Source: Bacillus solimangrovi
GTDB taxonomy: Bacteria; Bacillota; Bacilli; Bacillales; Bacillaceae_N
DNA length: 64,000 nucleotides
Assembly: GCF_001742425.1 (NCBI RefSeq)
Contig: NZ_MJEH01000062.1
Coordinates: 1-64,000, forward strand
Reading direction: 5' to 3'
Part shown: in pieces, positions 30,081 to 39,595 of the stretch
Position numbering within the stretch: position 1 is the first letter of the stretch
Layout: every line of letters starts with the position of its first letter
Notes under the pieces: model-generated
Told to the model about the DNA's origin: nothing
Seen by the model: the letters and a program-made list of their open reading frames with translations, nothing else
Database searches by the model: none
Made by a program: the position numbers and the translations under genes

Positions 30081-31079
30081 ATGAAGGTTCTTATAACAGG
30101 AGTCGCTGGCTTTATTGGTTTTCATGTAGCGAGGAGATGTTTGCAAGAAGGCTATCAAGTTGTAGGAATAGATAATATGAATGACTATTATAATCCTAAA
30201 TTGAAAAGAGAGCGATTGTCACAGCTTACGCATGAACAATTTTCTTTCTATCAAGGTGATTTAACGGATGTAGAGTTTGTGAACAATACTTTTGAGGAAG
30301 GAAGCCCAACACATGTACTTCATTTTGCTGCCCAAGCAGGAGTAAGGTATAGCTTAAAAGCACCTGCAACATACATTCAAAGTAATATTGTTGGGTTTTT
30401 TCATGTAATAGAAGCGAGTAAAGTGCAACAAGTTGAGCATTTTGTCTATGCTTCATCTAGCTCTGTATATGGAGCGAACCGAAATGCGCCATTTTCTGAA
30501 CATACTAGTACCGAACATCCTGTTAATTTGTATGCAGCAACGAAGAAGAGCAATGAAATGATCGCACATAGTTATAGCCACTTGTTCCATTTACCAACGA
30601 CAGGGTTACGTTTTTTTACAGTGTATGGACCGTGGGGAAGACCTGATATGGCACCACATTTATTCACTGATGCTATTATTGATGGAAAGACATTTGAAGT
30701 GTATGGTGAAGGGCAAGTATTACGAGATTTTACATATATTAATGATATTGTAGACGGGGTTATGATGGTGTTGAATAGTAAGTCGAAGAGCAATCAGAGC
30801 TGGAATGCATGTGATCCTGATCCAGCATCATCACATGCTCCTTATAACATCTATAACATTGGCAATAGCACCCCTGTAAAAGTGATTGATTTTATTGAGA
30901 TGTTAGAGAGATATATCGGTAAAAAAGCTAATAAAGACTTTAAGCCACTTTCTAAAAGTGAAGTGCAATTGACACACGCAGATATGACACGATTTGCAAA
31001 AGAATTCAATTTTCGTCCGAAAACTTCTCTAGATGAAGGAGTAAAGGAGTTTGTTGAATGGTATCGGTCTTACTATTAA
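30081..31079 (+). CDS. NAD-dependent sugar-nucleotide epimerase, probable UDP-glucuronate 4-epimerase
   Basis: 332 residues of the extended SDR family. The NAD-binding GVAGFIGFHVARR is at residues about 7-19 and the YxxxK catalytic pair in NLYAATKKSNEMIAHSY. GIDNMNDYYNPKLKRERL after the second strand, and FFTVYGPWGRPDMAPHLFT, are typical of the UDP-glucuronate/UDP-galacturonate epimerases used for capsule precursors. No polysaccharide cluster adjoins, so the end product is unclear. Substrate is inferred from family resemblance only. Confidence 0.88.
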   Translation: MKVLITGVAGFIGFHVARRCLQEGYQVVGIDNMNDYYNPKLKRERLSQLTHEQFSFYQGDLTDVEFVNNTFEEGSPTHVLHFAAQAGVRYSLKAPATYIQSNIVGFFHVIEASKVQQVEHFVYASSSSVYGANRNAPFSEHTSTEHPVNLYAATKKSNEMIAHSYSHLFHLPTTGLRFFTVYGPWGRPDMAPHLFTDAIIDGKTFEVYGEGQVLRDFTYINDIVDGVMMVLNSKSKSNQSWNACDPDPASSHAPYNIYNIGNSTPVKVIDFIEMLERYIGKKANKDFKPLSKSEVQLTHADMTRFAKEFNFRPKTSLDEGVKEFVEWYRSYY

Positions 31080-31112
31080 ATAGATGAATCATCTCAATTT
31101 TTAATAATAATT

Positions 31113-31153
31113 TAAGCCACTAAGTATAAGAACGTTCTTAACTTAGTGGCTTA
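31113..31153. terminator. Bidirectional terminator / near-perfect cruciform
   Basis: TAAGCCACTAAGT (31113-31125) pairs with ACTTAGTGGCTTA (31141-31153), and the segment between is itself the palindrome TAAGAACGTTCTTA. It separates the convergent epimerase and DUF1128 genes. Confidence 0.85.
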
Positions 31154-31164
31154 TTAAAGATCAC

Positions 31165-31386
31165 TTATTTACGCAGGTTAGATAATTCTTCAACGATTGC
31201 ACTCATTTCGCTTGTTGAGAAGTTTTGCTTGCGTTCAATTAATTCGTAAATGTCTTTCAAATCTTCATACATTTCCTCATTAAAATGTGAAGCTTGAATG
31301 ACACCGACATTAACCATTCGTAATTTCTCTTTTATTTTATCTAACATGTATTCAATATTCTCTTCAGATCTTTTTGATAAGTCCAC
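31165..31386 (-). CDS. yfkK: DUF1128 family protein (YfkK-like)
   Basis: 73 residues; small acidic helical protein of the DUF1128 family, about the length of B. subtilis YfkK. Conserved stretches are [30 protein letters not shown] and the C-terminal [18 protein letters not shown]. The start is GTG (31384-31386) behind AAGGATGG. Function unknown. In B. subtilis this gene is next to yfkJ; here about 6 kb of other genes separates them. Confidence 0.88.
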   Translation of the reverse strand: MDLSKRSEENIEYMLDKIKEKLRMVNVGVIQASHFNEEMYEDLKDIYELIERKQNFSTSEMSAIVEELSNLRK

Positions 31387-31523
31387 TAATATTCACCATC
31401 CTTTATTTCTTATTTAGGTTTAAGAAAAATCTATAATGACTATAGTTTAATGTTACTCAATCACTATCATAAGCTAACATCATCTTTATACCAAGTTTTT
31501 TTTGTGATGAATAGGTAGAACAG

Positions 31524-31560
31524 AAAAATAGCCTAAAGGATAAACCTTTAGACTATTTTT
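31524..31560 (-). terminator. Terminator of the alcohol dehydrogenase gene
   Basis: AAAAATAGCCTAAAGG (31524-31539) and CCTTTAGACTATTTTT (31545-31560) pair with one mismatch around a 5-base loop. A-rich and T-rich arms give a T tail on both strands. Confidence 0.9.
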
Positions 31561-31588
31561 AAAAGATATATATATAGATTGAAGATTT

Positions 31589-32605
31589 TTATTTTTCCAT
31601 ATTTATTACGATACGTCCGTTAATTTTACCATCTAACATTTCATCGTATATCGTATTAATATCATCTAACTCACGAGTTTCGATGATACATTTTACTTTA
31701 CCTTCTGCGGCAAATTGTAATGTTTCTTCTAAGTCTTTACGAGTACCAACAATTGAACCAACAACTTTTGTCCCGTTTAAGACTGTATCAAATATTGGAA
31801 GATCCATCTTCTCAGGAGGTAGACCAACCATTACACAAGTACCTCCACGTCGGATACAACGGTATGCTTGGTCAAAGGCTTTCTTAGCAACTGCCGTACA
31901 AACGACACCGTGTACACCGCCAATTTCTTTTTGAATCCAATCAGCAGCATCTTCTTTCATTGCATTTACTACTTTATCTGCACCAAGTTCTTTGGCAAGT
32001 TCTAATTTTTCATCAAAGGTATCAATAGCAACAACATTCATTCCCATTGCTTTTGCGTATTGAACGCCAAGGTGTCCAAGACCGCCTACTCCGAATACAG
32101 CGACCCATTCACCAGGTTTTACTTCAGACATTTTTAGGGCTTTATAAGTTGTCACACCAGCACAAAATAGAGGTGCAGCATCTACAAAGCTTAAGTTATC
32201 AGGAATTTTTACAACATAATTTGCATCAGCTACACAATACTCAGCATAACCCCCGTCAACTGAATATCCTGTATTATGTTGTTCTAAGCAAAGAGTTTCT
32301 CTTCCAGTTAAACAATATTCACAATGACCACAAGCAGAATATAACCAAGGAACTCCTACTCGGTCACCGACTTTAAGGTGAGTGACGCCTTCTCCTACGT
32401 GCTCGATTGTTCCTGCACCTTCATGTCCTGGAATTAACGGAAGCTTAGGTTTTACAGGCCAATCACCATGAGCAGCGTGTAAATCAGTATGACAAACACC
32501 ACAAGCATGAATACGTACTAAAATTTGATGAGGTTTAACTTCTGGCTTTGGAACGTCTTTAATTTCTAACTGTTCTTTAAATTGATTTACTACAGCAGCT
32601 TTCAT
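31589..32605 (-). CDS. adhP: Zinc-dependent alcohol dehydrogenase (AdhP type)
   Basis: 338 residues of the medium-chain zinc ADH family, very similar along its length to the thermostable Geobacillus ADH. Catalytic zinc ligands are Cys and His in [15 protein letters not shown] and [10 protein letters not shown]; structural zinc cysteines are in [17 protein letters not shown]. The NAD-binding [17 protein letters not shown] is near residue 172. It interconverts primary alcohols and aldehydes with NAD(H). Monocistronic. Confidence 0.94.
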   Translation of the reverse strand: MKAAVVNQFKEQLEIKDVPKPEVKPHQILVRIHACGVCHTDLHAAHGDWPVKPKLPLIPGHEGAGTIEHVGEGVTHLKVGDRVGVPWLYSACGHCEYCLTGRETLCLEQHNTGYSVDGGYAEYCVADANYVVKIPDNLSFVDAAPLFCAGVTTYKALKMSEVKPGEWVAVFGVGGLGHLGVQYAKAMGMNVVAIDTFDEKLELAKELGADKVVNAMKEDAADWIQKEIGGVHGVVCTAVAKKAFDQAYRCIRRGGTCVMVGLPPEKMDLPIFDTVLNGTKVVGSIVGTRKDLEETLQFAAEGKVKCIIETRELDDINTIYDEMLDGKINGRIVINMEK

Positions 32606-32860
32606 ATTATCACCCTTTCGCGTTGATTATAGCGCAAACAGTACCTATTATTCGTAAAATTTCTTGTAATTATCATGAACATTGTTTGACAAAATAAAGA
32701 ACAAATAAATTGACTAAGTTAACGTGTGATGATAAAGGAATAAAAATTGAAAGGATATGCGATTTTGAGTAATAATAGGGAGGGTTATAAGATTGTAATG
32801 TGTGGTATGAGTTTCACTAAAATTAGAAGAAGTTTTTTTAAAACTGTACAGAACAAAATA

Positions 32861-32887
32861 AAAAGACAGGGAATAGAACCCTGCCTC
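32861..32887 (-). terminator. Terminator of the alanine symporter gene
   Basis: GACAGGG pairs with CCCTGCC (one mismatch), with a T-rich run following on the minus strand, just past the stop codon. Confidence 0.85.
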
Positions 32888-32892
32888 AATAA

Positions 32893-34233
32893 TTAAGCAT
32901 CTGCTGAAGCTGATTTTTCAGCTTTCATTGCTTCCTTAAATCGTTTCGTTTCAGCGACTACAACACCCGATAAACCGAGAAGTCCGATTAAGTTCGGGAA
33001 TGCCATTAAGCCATTCATAATATCAGCGATTCCCCAAACAGCATCAAGTGATGTAACTGTTCCGCCAAATACTGCTAATACGAACACTAAACGATATGCT
33101 GGAACTAATGTTTTTCCAAAGATGTAAGAGAAACATTTTTCACCGTAGTAAGACCAACCGATGATTGTAGAAAATGCAAAGAATATAAGTCCTATCGTTA
33201 CGATAAATGAACCAGGACCGCCTAAGAACTTTTCAAAGGTTGCTGATGTTAAGTCAGCTCCATTTATGTCACCCTTATAGAGACCACCCATTACGAGCGT
33301 AATACCCGTAATAGAGCAGACAACAATCGTATCTAGAAATACTTGTGTCATCGATACGAGAGCTTGACGACCAGGATAGTCTGTTTTTGCAGCAGCTGCG
33401 GCAATTGGTGCAGAACCAAGACCTGCTTCGTTTGAGAACACACCACGCGCTACACCCCAACGAATGACTGTACCGATTGCTCCACCAGCAACAGCCTCAC
33501 CAGTAAATGCATCAGAGAAGATAAGACCAACGGCACCTGGAACTAAGTCAATGTTCATTATAAGAACGATGAGTCCACCCATAACATAGAAAATCGCCAT
33601 AATCGGAACGAAGAATGCTGTTACTTTACCAATACTTTTAATTCCACCAATGATAACAAGTGCAGTACAAATTGTTAAGATTATTCCTGTAGCCCAGACT
33701 GGAATTGAAAATGTAGATTCTACGACGTCTGCCACAGAATTTGATTGCACCATGTTTCCGATTCCGAAAGCAGCGATCGCACCAAATAATGCAAACATCA
33801 CACCGAGCCATTTTTGACCTAATCCACGCTCAAGGTAATACATCGGTCCACCCGACATTTCACCATTTTCATCTTCAACACGATATTTTACTGCAAGAAT
33901 TGCCTCAGCGTATTTCGTAGCCATTCCAAACAATGCTGAAACCCACATCCACAGAACAGCACCAGGTCCACCCATGAAGACAGCTGTTGCAACACCAGCA
34001 ATATTACCTGTACCGATCGTTGCAGCTAGTGCAGTCATTAGAGATTCATAATGTGAGATGTCTCCCTTTGACTTATCATCTTGGTTTTTACTAAATGCAA
34101 GTTTGAGTGCATATGGTAGGGCAGAGAACTGTAGGAATGTTAATCGTATCGTTAGATAAATTCCAGTTCCTACAAGTAAGACCAATAATGGTACTCCCCA
34201 TACCATTCCGCTAATCTTATTAATAATATCCAA
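32893..34233 (-). CDS. Sodium:alanine symporter (AGCS/AlsT family)
   Basis: 446 residues with about ten to eleven hydrophobic helices. The AGCS signature is clear: ALAATIGTGNIAGVATA, FMGGPGAVLWMW, then GGPMYYLERGLG and GVARGVFSNEAGLGSAPIAAAA. These proteins import alanine, glycine or glutamine with Na+ or H+. The start is TTG (34231-34233), seven bases after AGGAGG. It is monocistronic; the substrate cannot be fixed from sequence. Confidence 0.92.
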   Translation of the reverse strand: MDIINKISGMVWGVPLLVLLVGTGIYLTIRLTFLQFSALPYALKLAFSKNQDDKSKGDISHYESLMTALAATIGTGNIAGVATAVFMGGPGAVLWMWVSALFGMATKYAEAILAVKYRVEDENGEMSGGPMYYLERGLGQKWLGVMFALFGAIAAFGIGNMVQSNSVADVVESTFSIPVWATGIILTICTALVIIGGIKSIGKVTAFFVPIMAIFYVMGGLIVLIMNIDLVPGAVGLIFSDAFTGEAVAGGAIGTVIRWGVARGVFSNEAGLGSAPIAAAAAKTDYPGRQALVSMTQVFLDTIVVCSITGITLVMGGLYKGDINGADLTSATFEKFLGGPGSFIVTIGLIFFAFSTIIGWSYYGEKCFSYIFGKTLVPAYRLVFVLAVFGGTVTSLDAVWGIADIMNGLMAFPNLIGLLGLSGVVVAETKRFKEAMKAEKSASADA

Positions 34234-34815
34234 TATAATTCCTCCTTAATACAAGAAAGTGATAAAGTACTAAAATGGTATATTAAAATATTCTGAGAAA
34301 GTTTGTAATATGTCAAGCTAAATTGGAAATATTTATTTTCCAATGAAATATAAAAACAAAATGTTAGTTGGAGAAGTTTACTTAAATTCTATAATCTATC
34401 GTCTAGTTCACGTAAAGGATTGATAACTAACGAAAAACCTCTGCATCACTGTAATGAAGAGTGGATTAGATGAATTAGATATACGATCAAAATGAGTAAA
34501 TTTTGTTATTAGATTCATCGTTTTATTAGAATATTAATCTATCATATTAATAACAAATTTATTAGGGGAAATAATAGGTTGATATACAAATATTACATAA
34601 TATTATTGTTTAAATATAAGATAAACTTCATAAAAATAGCATAGAAAATAAAGGAAGTCCGATTATACAGTAGTATTTTTATGTATTACCAAGATAAAGT
34701 GATATAAAGGATAGATTCGAATTAAAATCATAAAATTTTAACTAAATTTTATAATTTTAATTTTTAGATATTTCTGTCATAATAATATTTAGTAATAAAT
34801 AAAGGGGGATTAGAT
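34234..34815. other. Long AT-rich divergent intergenic region
   Basis: About 580 bases between the divergently transcribed symporter and ABC-transporter genes. It is exceptionally A/T-rich, mostly short A and T runs. It must hold two promoters, but many sequences resemble -10 boxes and I cannot single one out. No reading frame with a ribosome binding site and no structured RNA is evident. Confidence 0.6.
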
Positions 34816-35655
34816 ATGAAGAAAAAGAGTTTTCTATTAGGTCTAGTATTAATTCTGTCAGCTTTTTTCATGGCAGCATGTGGTTCTACACAATCAAGTA
34901 ATGAAGCAGAAGCACCAGCAGCTGAGAAGAGTGAAGAGGTTGCAGAAGGTAATGAAAGTTCTGAAGATGTTTTCTCAGTTGCAACAGATACAAACTTCGT
35001 ACCATTTGAGTCGTTGAATACAGAAACTGGTGAAATGGAAGGTTTCGATATTGATTTGATTAAAGCTCTTGCTGATGAAGCAGGAATTAAGGTAGACATT
35101 GAAGCAATGGAGTTTGACGGTGTAATTGCGGGTATGCAAACAGCTCGTTTTGACATCGGGATTGCTGGTATGACAATTACTGAAGAGCGTGCAGAAACAA
35201 TTGATTTCTCTGATCCATACTATGATGCTGGTCTAACACTAGCTGTAAAAGCAGACAATGAAGACATTAAATCAGAAGCAGATCTTGCAGGTAAGAAAGT
35301 AGCAACTCGTTCTGGAACAACGTCTGAGACTTATTTGACAGAGAATCATCCTGATGCTGAACTAGTACCTTTCCCTGGAATTGTTGAAGCATATTTAGAA
35401 CTTATTTCTGGACGTGTAGATGCTGTTATGTATGATGCGCCGAATGTAATGTACTATGTAAATACAGATGCAAAGGGACAACTGAAAACAGTAGGTGGTC
35501 TATTACAAGGTGAGCAATATGGTATCGCATTTCCTCAAGGTTCTGAATTAGTAGAGCCGATCAATGAAGCTTTGAAAACACTTATTGAAAACGGTACTTA
35601 TGATGATATCTATGAAAAATGGTTTGGTGAGCGTCCTAACGGAACTACAAAATAA
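34816..35655 (+). CDS. Polar amino-acid ABC transporter, substrate-binding lipoprotein
   Basis: 279 residues. Lipoprotein signal peptide with lipobox FFMAACGS; Cys22 becomes the lipidated N-terminus. A Ser/Glu/Ala-rich linker (about 23-50) leads into an SBP_bac_3 domain: [26 protein letters not shown]-type opening, [39 protein letters not shown] and [14 protein letters not shown]. The family binds glutamine, arginine, cystine and similar amino acids; glutamine-type is likely but not certain. Encoded before its permease and ATPase. Confidence 0.92.
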   Translation: MKKKSFLLGLVLILSAFFMAACGSTQSSNEAEAPAAEKSEEVAEGNESSEDVFSVATDTNFVPFESLNTETGEMEGFDIDLIKALADEAGIKVDIEAMEFDGVIAGMQTARFDIGIAGMTITEERAETIDFSDPYYDAGLTLAVKADNEDIKSEADLAGKKVATRSGTTSETYLTENHPDAELVPFPGIVEAYLELISGRVDAVMYDAPNVMYYVNTDAKGQLKTVGGLLQGEQYGIAFPQGSELVEPINEALKTLIENGTYDDIYEKWFGERPNGTTK

Positions 35656-35685
35656 TCATATTTTTCTAGATTCATTAACTAATTG

Positions 35686-35722
35686 AGCGCAGCAAGGACA
35701 AGCTCTTGTTGCGCTTTCTTTC
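35686..35722 (+). terminator. Intra-operon terminator after the binding-protein gene
   Basis: AGCGCAGCAAG (35686-35696) pairs with CTTGTTGCGCT (35705-35715, one G-U), followed by TTCTTTCT. A leaky terminator here would give more binding protein than permease, as is common for such systems. Confidence 0.75.
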
Positions 35723-35921
35723 TGAATAAATTATCGTTCCTATTACCTATACGTATATGGCTAGTTTTTAAAAAAGCGAGCATAGGCTATCTTTTATATA
35801 TTTCCGTTTGAAGTCATAAGTATATTAGACATGGAATTGTTTTTGATTGTTTGTCACAAGTAAACAAAGCATCTTCAGTATTTGTTCAATCGTCGTAATA
35901 GATCTAGCAAGGAGAGATTAT

Positions 35922-36578
35922 ATGGAAGCATTGATGGATTCCCATTATATAAAGGTTCTACCGTTTCTTTGGAAAGGGTTAGGTTATACATTTTTCATTA
36001 CGATTATCGGATTGATTTTTGGTTTTGCATTAGGTGCAATTACAGGGATTGGTCGGTTATCGCAAAATAAACTGATATATGGCATTGCTTCGTTTTATGT
36101 TGAAGTTGTTCGTGGTACACCTCTATTAGCGCAAATCCTCTTCATTTATTTTGGTTTACCTGAAGTGTTAGGCATTACACTCGATAAAGTGACTGCATCG
36201 ATCATTGCGATTGCAATTAATGCAGGTGCATATATTGCAGAAATTGTTCGTGGTGCTGTCGATTCAATTGATAGAGGTCAAATGGAGGCAGGACGATCCA
36301 TTGGTCTAACTAAAGCACAAACGATGCGATACATCATATGGCCACAGGCGTTTAAACGTATGATTCCTCCACTTGGAAACCAATTTGTTATTAGTTTGAA
36401 AGATACCTCACTATTTTCTGTTATTGCCGTCGGCGAAATGTTGTTCCAAGCAAGACAATACTATAGTACGAACTTTTCACCTTTCCAAGCGTTAACAATG
36501 GTATGTTTAATGTACTTAATGATTACAGTACCAACTGCACTGATTTTACGTAGGGTGGAAAGGAGATTGGATGTTTAA
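35922..36578 (+). CDS. Polar amino-acid ABC transporter permease
   Basis: 218 residues from the ATG at 35922, behind AAGGAGAG; an ATG-like upstream extension to 35847 has no such site. It has five hydrophobic helices and the HEAA-family EAA loop, here [25 protein letters not shown]. The [13 protein letters not shown] and [17 protein letters not shown] segments are standard for HisM/GlnP-type permeases. Its stop overlaps the ATPase start by one base. Confidence 0.93.
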   Translation: MEALMDSHYIKVLPFLWKGLGYTFFITIIGLIFGFALGAITGIGRLSQNKLIYGIASFYVEVVRGTPLLAQILFIYFGLPEVLGITLDKVTASIIAIAINAGAYIAEIVRGAVDSIDRGQMEAGRSIGLTKAQTMRYIIWPQAFKRMIPPLGNQFVISLKDTSLFSVIAVGEMLFQARQYYSTNFSPFQALTMVCLMYLMITVPTALILRRVERRLDV

Positions 36579-37300
36579 TGATTAAGGTAAATGATCTTCA
36601 CAAATCGTTCGGAAGTTTAGAAGTACTAAAAGGGATTACAACTGAAATTCAAGAATCAGAGGTAGTATGTGTAATCGGTCCATCGGGATCTGGAAAGAGT
36701 ACGTTTTTACGTTGTTTAAATATGCTAGAAGAAATTACTTCTGGTGAAGTCATTGTTAATGGTGAATCATTAACAGATTCGAATGTGGACATTAATAAGC
36801 TTCGCTCTCATGTAGGTATGGTGTTTCAGCATTTTAATCTTTTTCCTCACATGACTGTACTTCAAAATATTACACTTGGTCCTATAAAGGTGTTAGGAAA
36901 GAGCAAGCAGGAAGCTGAAAAAACAGCATTACCGCTACTTGAAAAGGTAGGATTAAGTGATAAAGCAAATGTTTATCCAGATAGTCTATCGGGTGGGCAA
37001 AAGCAGCGAGTTGCGATTGCTCGTTCATTAGCAATGGATCCAACGGTTATGCTTTTTGATGAACCAACATCTGCACTCGACCCTGAGCTAGTAGGAGATG
37101 TATTAAAAGTTATGAAGGACCTAGCCCAAGAGGGAATGACTATGGTCGTTGTAACGCATGAGATGGGTTTTGCAAAGGAAGTAGGTAATCGTGTGTTATT
37201 CATGGATGAAGGGATTATTATGGAAGATGGAGATCCGAAGCAAGTTTTTGATGATCCACAAAATCCACGTACACAATCATTTTTAAGCAAAGTATTGTAA
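36578..37300 (+). CDS. Polar amino-acid ABC transporter ATP-binding protein (GlnQ-like)
   Basis: 240 residues, the standard length of GlnQ-type ATPases. Walker A is GPSGSGKST (about 34-42), Q-loop [15 protein letters not shown] signature [19 protein letters not shown], Walker [15 protein letters not shown] and switch His in [12 protein letters not shown]. It energises uptake through the preceding permease. A TAATG stop-start overlap couples the two genes. Confidence 0.95.
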   Translation: MIKVNDLHKSFGSLEVLKGITTEIQESEVVCVIGPSGSGKSTFLRCLNMLEEITSGEVIVNGESLTDSNVDINKLRSHVGMVFQHFNLFPHMTVLQNITLGPIKVLGKSKQEAEKTALPLLEKVGLSDKANVYPDSLSGGQKQRVAIARSLAMDPTVMLFDEPTSALDPELVGDVLKVMKDLAQEGMTMVVVTHEMGFAKEVGNRVLFMDEGIIMEDGDPKQVFDDPQNPRTQSFLSKVL

Positions 37301-37476
37301 TATGTATCTTAACTATGTTGGACTGATTAGTGACAACTATCTGTATCAAAGTTGTTTCAATTGTATAACTAGAAGAAATTATGAGAACTTCTTTAGATAA
37401 GAATTAACTACATCTGGAGTTATTAAAGTCTTAATTATTATTAGGGTATATGTGAGACAACATGTGAACGTTCAAG

Positions 37477-37510
37477 GAGTTTGGCAAAAATAAGCCAACT
37501 CTTTTTTTTT
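37477..37510 (+). terminator. Terminator of the amino-acid ABC operon
   Basis: GAGTTTGGC (37477-37485) pairs with GCCAACTC (37494-37501), then an uninterrupted T9 run. It is 176 bases past the ATPase stop; the stretch between (37301-37476) holds no gene that I can see. Confidence 0.92.
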
Positions 37511-37624
37511 ATTTCGTTTTCTAATTTTAATTAGATTGTTTATAATAGTTAATCATACATATATTTTACAACTGGCATTGGTTTTCAATGAAGTGGGTAT
37601 ATACATTTTTAAGGGAGTGCTTGC

Positions 37625-38095
37625 ATGATAAGTGTATTGTTTGTTTGCTTAGGTAATATTTGTCGATCACCAATGGCTGAAGCAATTTTTCGTCATAAAG
37701 TGAAAGATGCGGGATTAGAAGCTGAAATTCAAATTGATTCCGCAGGCACTGGAAATTGGCACGTAGGAAATCAACCACATGTGGGAACACAAAAAGTGTT
37801 GAAAGAAAATAGAATTAGTTTTGAAGGAATTCGTGCACGACAAGTAAATGAATCAGATTTTGCTGAATTTGATTATATAATTGCAATGGATGAGAAGAAC
37901 GTTTCGGATTTAGAAAGTATTAAAAAAGGTAATCCGACAGCTTATGTGGGTCAATTGCTTTCATTTCTACCAGATGTTTCAGATAAGAATGTACCTGATC
38001 CTTATTTTACTGGAAATTTTCAAGTGGTTTATGAACTAATTGATGAAAGTTGCTCCAGATTACTTACGTTTATACGAGAACGAAATAACATATAG
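37625..38095 (+). CDS. yfkJ: Low-molecular-weight protein tyrosine phosphatase (YfkJ-like)
   Basis: 156 residues, the length of B. subtilis YfkJ. The P-loop C(X)5R is Cys8-LGNIC-Arg14 followed by SPMAEAIF, and the general-acid Asp lies in VPDPYFTGNF. Other matches are DSAGTGNWHVGN and FDYIIAMDEKN. Dephosphorylates phosphotyrosine. First gene of yfkJ-yfkI-yfkH, each start following the previous stop by 16 bases or overlapping it. Confidence 0.94.
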   Translation: MISVLFVCLGNICRSPMAEAIFRHKVKDAGLEAEIQIDSAGTGNWHVGNQPHVGTQKVLKENRISFEGIRARQVNESDFAEFDYIIAMDEKNVSDLESIKKGNPTAYVGQLLSFLPDVSDKNVPDPYFTGNFQVVYELIDESCSRLLTFIRERNNI

Positions 38096-38111
38096 TTGAG
38101 GAGGATTATTT

Positions 38112-38480
38112 ATGGGGGATAACCAAGTGTATGATGAGAAGAAAGGTCAAAATAAGTTAATACATGGAATGCTTATTGGGGCGGTAGTAGGAGCTGCTGT
38201 TACTTTATTTGATCGTGATACACGGGATTATACAGTAACTAGGCTGAAGAAGTGTGGTTCAACTACTTGGAATTGCGTGAAGAATCCTTCTCAAACAGTA
38301 GAGAATGTATCAAATACTGTATCCTCTATGCAAAAGAGAACGAAAGTACTTGCTGAAGATGCTACTTTTTTTGTAGAAAAGTTCAAAGAAATTGCAGAAA
38401 CAACCCCAGAGGTCGTCGAAGCGGTTCGAAAGACAAAAAAGCATGTAACGGAGTTTTCAGAGGGTGCTGAACACAAATGA
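38112..38480 (+). CDS. yfkI: YtxH-like membrane-associated protein (YfkI position)
   Basis: 122 residues. One hydrophobic segment (HGMLIGAVVGAAVTLF, about 17-33) near the N-terminus is followed by a long charged helical region, the pattern of YtxH/general-stress-type proteins. The gene lies between yfkJ and yfkH as in B. subtilis, which supports the YfkI assignment more than the sequence alone. Function unknown. Its stop overlaps the next start by four bases (ATGA). Confidence 0.75.
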   Translation: MGDNQVYDEKKGQNKLIHGMLIGAVVGAAVTLFDRDTRDYTVTRLKKCGSTTWNCVKNPSQTVENVSNTVSSMQKRTKVLAEDATFFVEKFKEIAETTPEVVEAVRKTKKHVTEFSEGAEHK

Positions 38481-39319
38481 CCGAACTGCGTAATTTATCA
38501 TTAAGAAGCATTGGAAAAGAATTGTACTATCGCTTTCAACATGATGAAGTACCAGGATTAGCAGCTCAACTTGCTTATTTCTTTTTATTATCGCTGTTTC
38601 CATTTTTGATCTTTTTAATTACATTAATTGGGTATCTTCCGTTGAGTCAAGAAGATGTTTTAGGTACAATAAGCCAATATGCACCTGGTGAAACGATGGA
38701 TCTGATTGAGTCAACTTTAGTGAATATTGTTAATGAGAGAAATGGTGGGTTACTTTCGTTTGGTGTTATAGCAACGATTTGGACGGCTTCAAACGGTATC
38801 AACTCAATTATGCGTGCATTAAATCGTGCGTATGATGTAGTTGAAAATCGTTCATATATCGTTTCACGTGCTATTGCGATCTTTTTAACATTTGCAATGA
38901 TCTTTGTTATTATCGTTTCACTATTATTACCAGTATTCGGTAAAGCGATCGGGACATTTATCTTTTCATCATTTGGATTATCCTCAAAGTTTTTAACAGT
39001 GTGGAACGCTTCACGTTGGATTTTAAGTTTCGGTATTATGGTAATTATTTTCGTATGCCTTTATTATGCTGCGCCAAATAAGAAATTGAGCTTGAGAGAA
39101 GTATGGGTTGGAGCTCTATTCGCTACGTTAGGGTGGCAGCTTGTTTCACTTGCATTCTCATATTATGTCGATAATTTTGGGAATTTCTCTGCTACTTATG
39201 GAAGTCTTGGGGGGATCATCATCTTAATGATCTGGTTCTATCTCTCTGGTTTTATCATTATTTTAGGTGGAGAAATTAATGCAGTAATTCGATACTTTCG
39301 TCGAGAAGGTATTAAATGA
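38477..39319 (+). CDS. yfkH: YihY/BrkB family membrane protein (YfkH)
   Basis: 280 residues with about six hydrophobic helices. Family landmarks: PGLAAQLAYFFLLSLFPFLIFL, ASNGINSIMRALNRAYDV, LSLREVWVGALFATLGWQL and the C-terminal YGSLGGIIILMIWFYLSGF followed by ILGGEINAVI. The family was once called ribonuclease BN by mistake; its role is unknown and it may be a transporter. Translationally coupled to yfkI. Confidence 0.93.
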   Translation: MTELRNLSLRSIGKELYYRFQHDEVPGLAAQLAYFFLLSLFPFLIFLITLIGYLPLSQEDVLGTISQYAPGETMDLIESTLVNIVNERNGGLLSFGVIATIWTASNGINSIMRALNRAYDVVENRSYIVSRAIAIFLTFAMIFVIIVSLLLPVFGKAIGTFIFSSFGLSSKFLTVWNASRWILSFGIMVIIFVCLYYAAPNKKLSLREVWVGALFATLGWQLVSLAFSYYVDNFGNFSATYGSLGGIIILMIWFYLSGFIIILGGEINAVIRYFRREGIK

Positions 39320-39428
39320 AGTGTTCGGTAAACTTTTATATGCTAGTTTGTGCGGATTAGGAATAAGAAAATTCCTCTCAGGTTACTATAATGAATGCTT
39401 GATTTATTAAAGTGAGGGAGGAACTTAC

Positions 39429-39536
39429 ATGAGTGAAAATAAGCGTAATAACAATAATAAGAATAACACAAAGCAAAAAAGTGAAGGCAAGAATAAGACG
39501 AGTAGTAGTGCAAATAAAAAGAATAACTTTCATTAA
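39429..39536 (+). CDS. Small Asn/Lys/Ser-rich protein (35 residues)
   Basis: ATG at 39429 is preceded by GGGAGGAAC with correct spacing, and the frame ends in TAA just before a good terminator. The product is MSENKRNNNNKNNTKQKSEG followed by more Lys, Ser and Asn. It is extremely hydrophilic and basic. Composition recalls small spore or disordered proteins, but I do not recognise a family. It is 110 bases after yfkH. Confidence 0.65.
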   Translation: MSENKRNNNNKNNTKQKSEGKNKTSSSANKKNNFH

Positions 39537-39541
39537 CATGA

Positions 39542-39577
39542 AAACAGCTCAACCTTTGGCTACAGGTTGAGCTGTTT
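39542..39577. terminator. Bidirectional terminator
   Basis: AAACAGCTCAACC (39542-39554) pairs perfectly with 39565-39577, followed by T-rich sequence on the plus strand and by TTTTC on the minus strand. It separates the small ORF from the convergent P-type ATPase gene. Confidence 0.9.
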
Positions 39578-39595
39578 AATTTAATTTGGAACTGT

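Noticed and set aside
38477-39319. Ribonuclease BN annotation for YfkH
   Set aside because: The YihY/BrkB family is an integral membrane family once misnamed; RNase BN is a different, metallo-beta-lactamase enzyme.
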